From NCBI GenBank assembly GCA_030545055.2, contig CM061537.1:77703290-77767289 (forward strand): 64,000 bases of DNA, given 5' to 3'. A program made the translations under genes and the position numbers. The DNA is from Neoaliturus tenellus (Eukaryota > Arthropoda > Insecta > Hemiptera > Cicadellidae). The notes under the pieces were generated by a model. It was not told where the DNA came from. It did not search any database and was given only the letters and a program-made list of their open reading frames with translations. Positions 59,700-64,000 of this stretch are shown piece after piece. Position 1 is the first letter of the stretch; each line of letters begins with the position of its first letter.

Positions 59700-61117
59700 A
59701 AGACTGAGAAATAAAATATGTTATAAAGTGATAAATGAAACAGAATGTCATGTACTAACAAAATAGAGTTATAGGTTAGAATTAACTAAACATTATGTAG
59801 TAATGAAACACTATGTGGTAAGGTTAGAAGTAAATGAACGTAAATAATGTAGTAGCTATAACGATGCAATCAACATGAAAGCCAGTAAGTTAATGGTCGC
59901 GGCGCAAATGAGCAGTCTAGTTTTATAGCCTAGCAGCGGCCCACTTCCCTGGGCAGATGCCCGAGCCAACTACCTGGTTTTTATAGCAATTACTCCGGGC
60001 AGCTGCCGCTGATGACCGACTTTCACCTGAGTAGTAGGGGGTTTTGGGGCAATGACCGGAAAGGTCAATGACCCCCCCTCCCCCCCCCTCCCCCCGATCC
60101 CCCCCTCCCCCCCCGAAAAAATGGAGCCCCCCCCCTCCCCCTTCCCCCACTCCTTCCCCCACTCCTCCGGGTCAATGGCCGGTCACCACCTTTCCCTACT
60201 CCTTCTAGGCCAATGACCGGTCATGACCGGTTGCTGACTCTATGTGGTGAAACCAGACTAAACATGGCAGCTGCCATGGATAATTCTAACCTCAAACCTG
60301 CTGCGCATGCAACGAGTTCTCCGGATCGGAATCAGTCTATGCTATGCGCATGCGCCTAGTCCTGTATTACTCACTTTAGCGCTACTGCACATGGATAATT
60401 CTAACCTCAAACCTTGGTTTTGTGTTGTTGCGCATGCGCCGCTCCCCACTCCTTTGCTTTCCTTTTACACTGCTGCGAACTGGACTGGATTGAACACTGT
60501 ACTGGAGTGAAACAACTTCCCCCACTACTTGAAAACCCGAGGAGCGATAGGAGCTCGATCTTTGCGTCAGTCGCCAACAAATTTTCATAGCGAAAGGTTG
60601 TTGGTGATTCAGCAAGAGGTTTCAAATATATAGTAGGCCTATATATATTTGAACTTCTTCTACTACGTTGCGTTTTTTAATGCAATGTGGTATGTGTGTG
60701 TGTGTTTAGTTTTAAGTTGTATTTAATTTAAGAAATAATTTGCGCATTGCGATGTTAGTTATAAGTTGGGTTTAGCATTAAGGTGTATTAATTTTAAGAG
60801 GTGTTTAGCATTAAGGTGTATTAATTTTAAGAGGTGTTTAGCATTAAGGTGTATTAATTTTAAGAATAATGATGGTATTTGGTTGTGTTGAATTATTTGG
60901 TTTTTTAATAATGATGTGTTGTTAGTTTTAAGTGTTGGTACTAATAATTAATGTTGTTTTGCCTTACAGCTAGATGTTAGGGGGTAGATTAATTGTAAAT
61001 TCAGAAGTTCGGTTGAACTTCACTTAGAAGGGGTGGGACATCCGCAAATTGTAGGTAAGCGGACTAGGTTTTTGCATTTTGTTTAGGAATATAATGGGTG
61101 GGATTAGCTTGGGTGGG
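59700..61117. other. copy D non-coding region, with C-runs and 33-bp repeats
   Basis: No gene. C-rich tracts with CCCCGAAAAAATGGAG (60067-60135), three 33-bp units TTAGCATTAAGGTGTATTAA...GAGGTGT (60771-60865), the conserved TTGCGCATTGCGATGTTAG (60740-60758) and a GAAGTTCGGTTGAACTTC hairpin (61003-61020) whose copy B version has a different loop. Confidence 0.6.
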
Positions 61118-61330
61118 TGTTAGAGTTGCGTTTCTGCATTAGCTGTTCCAGTTTCCCTTTAAATTAATGGTTACGGTAGACCCGGACAGGACCGTTACGG
61201 TAGACCCGGACTGTCCAGGGACCTCCCTCGCAGAACGTAACTAGTGGGTTGGGAGTGGGAACCGCTAGGCAAACAGGGTGGTGGGAACAGTATTACTGTT
61301 CCCATCACCTTGGATCATTATAAATCTTGA
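61118..61330 (+). ncRNA. conserved structured non-coding region, 3' part (copy D)
   Basis: Counterpart of 28093-28360. Blocks at 61119-61160 and 61223-61260, then the hairpin 61277-61309 (16-bp stem, GGTGGTGGGAACAGTA) flanked by ACAGGG and CCTTGGATCATTAT. Confidence 0.6.
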
Positions 61331-61331
61331 A

Positions 61332-61340
61332 TGACCTTGA
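61332..61340 (+). promoter_or_regulatory. TGACCTTGA site
   Basis: TGACCTTGACCCACTTTC upstream of the zinc-protein gene; identical in core to the TIR of copy B. C-run/GAAAAAATGGAG repeats follow, then CTTATAAAAGACG at about 61770. Confidence 0.6.
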
Positions 61341-61847
61341 CCCACTTTCAGAAGGGTCAATGACCCCCCTCCCCCCCCCCTCCCCCCCCCGAAAAAAATG
61401 GAGGCGATCCCCCCCTTCCCCCCCTTCCCCCTCCCCCCCTCCCCCCCGAAAAAATGGAGTCGATTCCCCCCCCTTCCCCCACTCCTATCCCCACTCCTTC
61501 CCCCACTACTCCGGGTGAATGACCGGTCATGACCTGAAAAACTAAAATGGCTATAACTTGATAACGGATTAACGGATTTGGACAAGCGATACATCATTGA
61601 AAAGGTCTATGTAAGACAAACATTTTGGTAAAAGAAGAATTTGGTTATCTTATTTTAGTCAAAAGTTATGCGAATTATTTAAAATAAATACCTTCTCTTT
61701 CCCCTTTTCTCCCACCTCCCAGGTCAATAATCAGTCTTGGCCAGCTGCTACCCCTCTCATTTGCATATTCTTATAAAAGACGCACCGACTGCGGCTAACA
61801 TTTCATTCTGATTCCAGACGTTACGCTGCGAACTTGGAGCCACAACC

Positions 61848-62717
61848 ATGTCATCTCTGCCAACTACAACTTCTACTTCAACTTCTACTTCTACTTCAAC
61901 TTCTACTACGGCTGTTACTGCACCTAAGAAAACTCTTCGTCTGAAAAATCCTCCTGACTGGTACAAGAAGCAACTTGGATCCCAACCTTCAACTTCTGGC
62001 ACTATTCTTCCGCCTACCAAGACTTCTAAACTTCGAAGCATTATTTCACTGCCTTCGCCTTCTACTTCGCTTTCAAACGACTCCACACCGCCATCAACCA
62101 TCATGCCGCCACCACAGAAGCCAGCTCCCCGTCCTAATACCCCTTCATTTAAAACTTTGCTTCATTGTCTTAGAACACCTGTCATTCCACTGTCACCATT
62201 GCCTCCTACCCCACCACTTACTATGCCTGAAGACCACACCTATCATAAAACTAAATCCACTAAGCCTACTCCCAAACCTGCTCCTACAGAGTAATTTCAA
62301 TTATTACAAGAAGAGCGTCGTAGGGCATTTAGCCGTCCCACAACTTGCCCTGAAGTGCTCACTAGGGGAATTAAGAAAGGATCAGCTTGTGGGAGGAAAT
62401 GTGTTAAAAACGAAAGTTTTTGCCGTGTACATGTCGTGAAACACCTTTCTGAACCACAACTGACAGAAACCCCCACTATTGAATACCAATCCAAAATTAT
62501 TGGTGTGGAAGGAAATAGGCTTAAGAGAGGTTGTGTTTATTTTTTTGAAAGCGTTATTGACAACGAACACATTTTGGCAAGTTGTAACGGCGAAAAATAT
62601 AATATTAAAGTAATTGAATCCTTGCGCAAAGAGAAATCCGTTTATGAGTTAGACTCTAAAGACTATCTCCTCAGACACAAAGTGGATGGTATTACAAGGT
62701 GGGGGCGTAGAAAGTAA
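61848..62717 (+). pseudogene. 297-type zinc-motif protein, in-frame TAA (copy D)
   Basis: Ser/Thr-rich start, Pro-rich middle, stop TAA at 62292-62294, then the same frame continues through RRRAFSRPTTCPEVLTRG, KKGSACGRKC, FCRVHVVKHL and DYLLRHKVDGITRWGR. Homologue of 27038-27931. The stop separates the disordered half from the zinc half. Confidence 0.75.
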
Positions 62718-62748
62718 ATTCACATAGTTTTTTTCCAAATTGTTGCTT

Positions 62749-62810
62749 AAAAAATAATGGGGGAGAAACACAATGCATTATAGCGTTGTGTTTCTCCCCC
62801 ATTATTTTTT
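62749..62810 (+). other. gene-end hairpin (28-bp stem)
   Basis: AAAAAATAATGGGGGAGAAA and ACAATGC pair with GCGTTGTGTTTCTCCCCCAT and ATTTTTT; 6-nt loop. Counterpart of 26941-27006 with compensating changes. Confidence 0.88.
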
Positions 62811-63031
62811 AACACTCTAAGTCTTGTGACCTACTAACCTACTTCCATCCGAGTAGTAAGAAAGGTACTTCCCCCCACTCCTTTGGGTCGATGACGGGTC
62901 ACGGTCAGCTCCTACCCCTCATTTGCATACTATTATAAAAGCGGAGCGAGCGTTGGTCACTCCTTCATTTTTCTTCTACACGCCGCTCTTGTCGTTTCGT
63001 CTCTGCTGTTTACAATATTTCTTGCTTCAAA

Positions 63032-63421
63032 ATGCCTCCTCATCTGAATGAAAATTTCAATTCTTCCGAAATTTCTGATGTTTTTGAACAACCTGAAGAC
63101 ACTTTAAGTAACGACAGTGACAGTGAAGATGATGATGAAGATGATTATTATAGCGTTGAAATTAGTGAAGAACTGAAAGTTATAGCAATTGATCCACAAT
63201 TCCCATTCGATACAATAGAAAAATTTATGTCTGAAGCTAATAAATGGTTGGACTCAGGATCTTACGTACGAATTGGCTCTTTTATATTGTATGATGACTG
63301 TAATTCTTTTCTTGTCACACCAAATGATAGAGACCGCATGCATCAGTGGGCACAAACAATGAAGGAGTGCTACGAACAAGGCGTGGATGTTGGCGGCTAT
63401 TTTACAGCGCAAGTGGTTTAA
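63032..63421 (+). CDS. acidic accessory protein, homologue of 26382-26771
   Basis: 129 residues. Acidic tract SDSEDDDEDDYYS, then FDTIEKFMSEANKWLDSGSY and WAQTMKECYEQGVDVGGYF, aligning with copy B. The N-terminus differs (MPPHLNENF instead of MSPRD). TTATAAAAGCGG box at about 62933-62944. Function unknown. Confidence 0.66.
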   Translation: MPPHLNENFNSSEISDVFEQPEDTLSNDSDSEDDDEDDYYSVEISEELKVIAIDPQFPFDTIEKFMSEANKWLDSGSYVRIGSFILYDDCNSFLVTPNDRDRMHQWAQTMKECYEQGVDVGGYFTAQVV

Positions 63422-63660
63422 TAACCAAATTACCCTTCCCCCACCCTACACCCTATCCCTTCCCAATCCTTATTCCTTCCCCCTCCCCATTTTTTAAAAC
63501 TCATAAAAGGCGGGCTATGAACCTCCAGGTTTCTAGTCTGTACTTGAACCTTGTGCTGTCAAGATGCTTACCACTTTGACTTTTATTTAAACAGGTCTTA
63601 TAAGTTGTGAATTTGTCAGTAATAAGTTTGCATTTGTAGGAGCTACATATACGGTTAAGA

Positions 63661-63978
63661 ATGTCTCCTAGAGATACTTCTTTTGTGCAATTAATTGAAA
63701 TTGTGAGACAACAAAATGTAACGTTAGTGCAAGAAGAAGTGGAAGTTGAAATAACTGACACAATCCAAGATCCTGTAGAAGAAGCGATGGAAGTAACAGA
63801 AATTGATGAAGAACCTGCAATGATGGAAGTTGTTGAAACACAAAATGAATCGGAAGATTTAGAAGAAGCTGTTTCATATCCTGTTTTTTGGGATTTTGCA
63901 TCAAATGTACTTTTTATTATTGAAATTGAAGTTATTAATTCTGAAGAAGTGGCGGGGGAAAATTATCCCCACCACTAG
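63661..63978 (+). CDS. MSPRD-type acidic accessory protein (copy D)
   Basis: 105 residues, MSPRDTSFVQLIEIV then a Glu-rich middle and VSYPVFWDFASNVLFIIEIEV. Continuous here, while the copy B homologue (25522-25831) is frameshifted. Function unknown. Confidence 0.62.
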   Translation: MSPRDTSFVQLIEIVRQQNVTLVQEEVEVEITDTIQDPVEEAMEVTEIDEEPAMMEVVETQNESEDLEEAVSYPVFWDFASNVLFIIEIEVINSEEVAGENYPHH

Positions 63979-64000
63979 TTGAAAGTTGGTGGGGGAATGT

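Larger units (their letters stand above)
58710..64000 (+). mobile_element. Polinton/adintovirus copy D, one end
   Basis: Starts AGTAGTGGGAAAAAGCC at 58710, matching copies A and B termini; the preceding 6 bases are TGTCAT. Homologues of the copy B right-end genes follow in mirrored order: 113-residue protein, non-coding region, 297-residue zinc protein, two acidic proteins. The element continues past the window. Confidence 0.85.

Noticed and set aside
61757..62104. 115-codon - strand frame rich in Val/Glu
   Set aside because: Antisense of the Ser/Thr- and Pro-rich start of the zinc-protein gene; simple-sequence artefact.

Overview
The window is AT-rich animal chromosomal DNA, most likely from an insect, loaded with nested mobile elements. 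The host call rests on a DUF4817-type mariner transposase fragment, hAT-like and foldback elements, SINE-like tRNA relics, and the gene content of the large elements. The main occupants are four separate copies (A-D) of one family of Polinton/Maverick elements of the adintovirus type: endogenous dsDNA viruses with a protein-primed DNA polymerase, a retroviral-type integrase and double-jelly-roll capsids.

Copy A (1-4371, left end outside the window) shows nine genes on the + strand and ends in a diverged terminal inverted repeat (TIR). A 1.3-kb host spacer follows, with a mariner relic and the left arm of a hAT-like transposon. Copy B (5643-31517, 25,875 bp) is complete. It has TIRs identical over 194 bp, a 6-bp target duplication AATGTA, and sits inside the hAT-like element, which itself has an 8-bp duplication GCTGTAGA. 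Copy C (about 41984-44212) is a decayed remnant. Copy D (58710 to beyond 64000) shows one terminus and several genes. Between them lies mostly non-coding host DNA with a Harbinger-like element, a non-LTR retrotransposon fragment, long foldbacks and a nest of DNA transposons at 51250-56710.

In copy B nearly all genes are on the - strand. Reading from high to low coordinates: an accessory block (a 297-residue zinc-motif protein, acidic proteins, three separate bHLH-like proteins, a CxxC protein, an acidic 114-residue protein); then PolB and integrase; then a tightly packed virion block (packaging ATPase, a 357-residue protein, a fibre-like repeat protein, a phospholipase A2/basic core protein, adenain-like protease, penton, a 74-residue protein, hexon); then a DNA-binding/regulatory block (PC4-like, exonuclease-like, small conserved protein, four small beta-alpha-beta-like proteins, Cys-rich protein, membrane protein). 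Two small + strand genes face the other TIR. Integrase and ATPase each carry one in-frame TAA, so this copy is probably not autonomous although the polymerase and capsid genes are open.

The most interesting signals are non-coding. Many accessory genes carry the same upstream cassette: a nuclear-receptor extended half-site TCAAGGYCA (FTZ-F1/ERR type), a CCCCCACCACTT box that is also the sequence at the element's termini, and a TATA box. Many genes end in a 20-70-nt hairpin whose stem covaries between copies. Between the divergent ends of copies B and D there is a conserved, structured, apparently non-coding region ending in a covarying hairpin, a candidate viral non-coding RNA.
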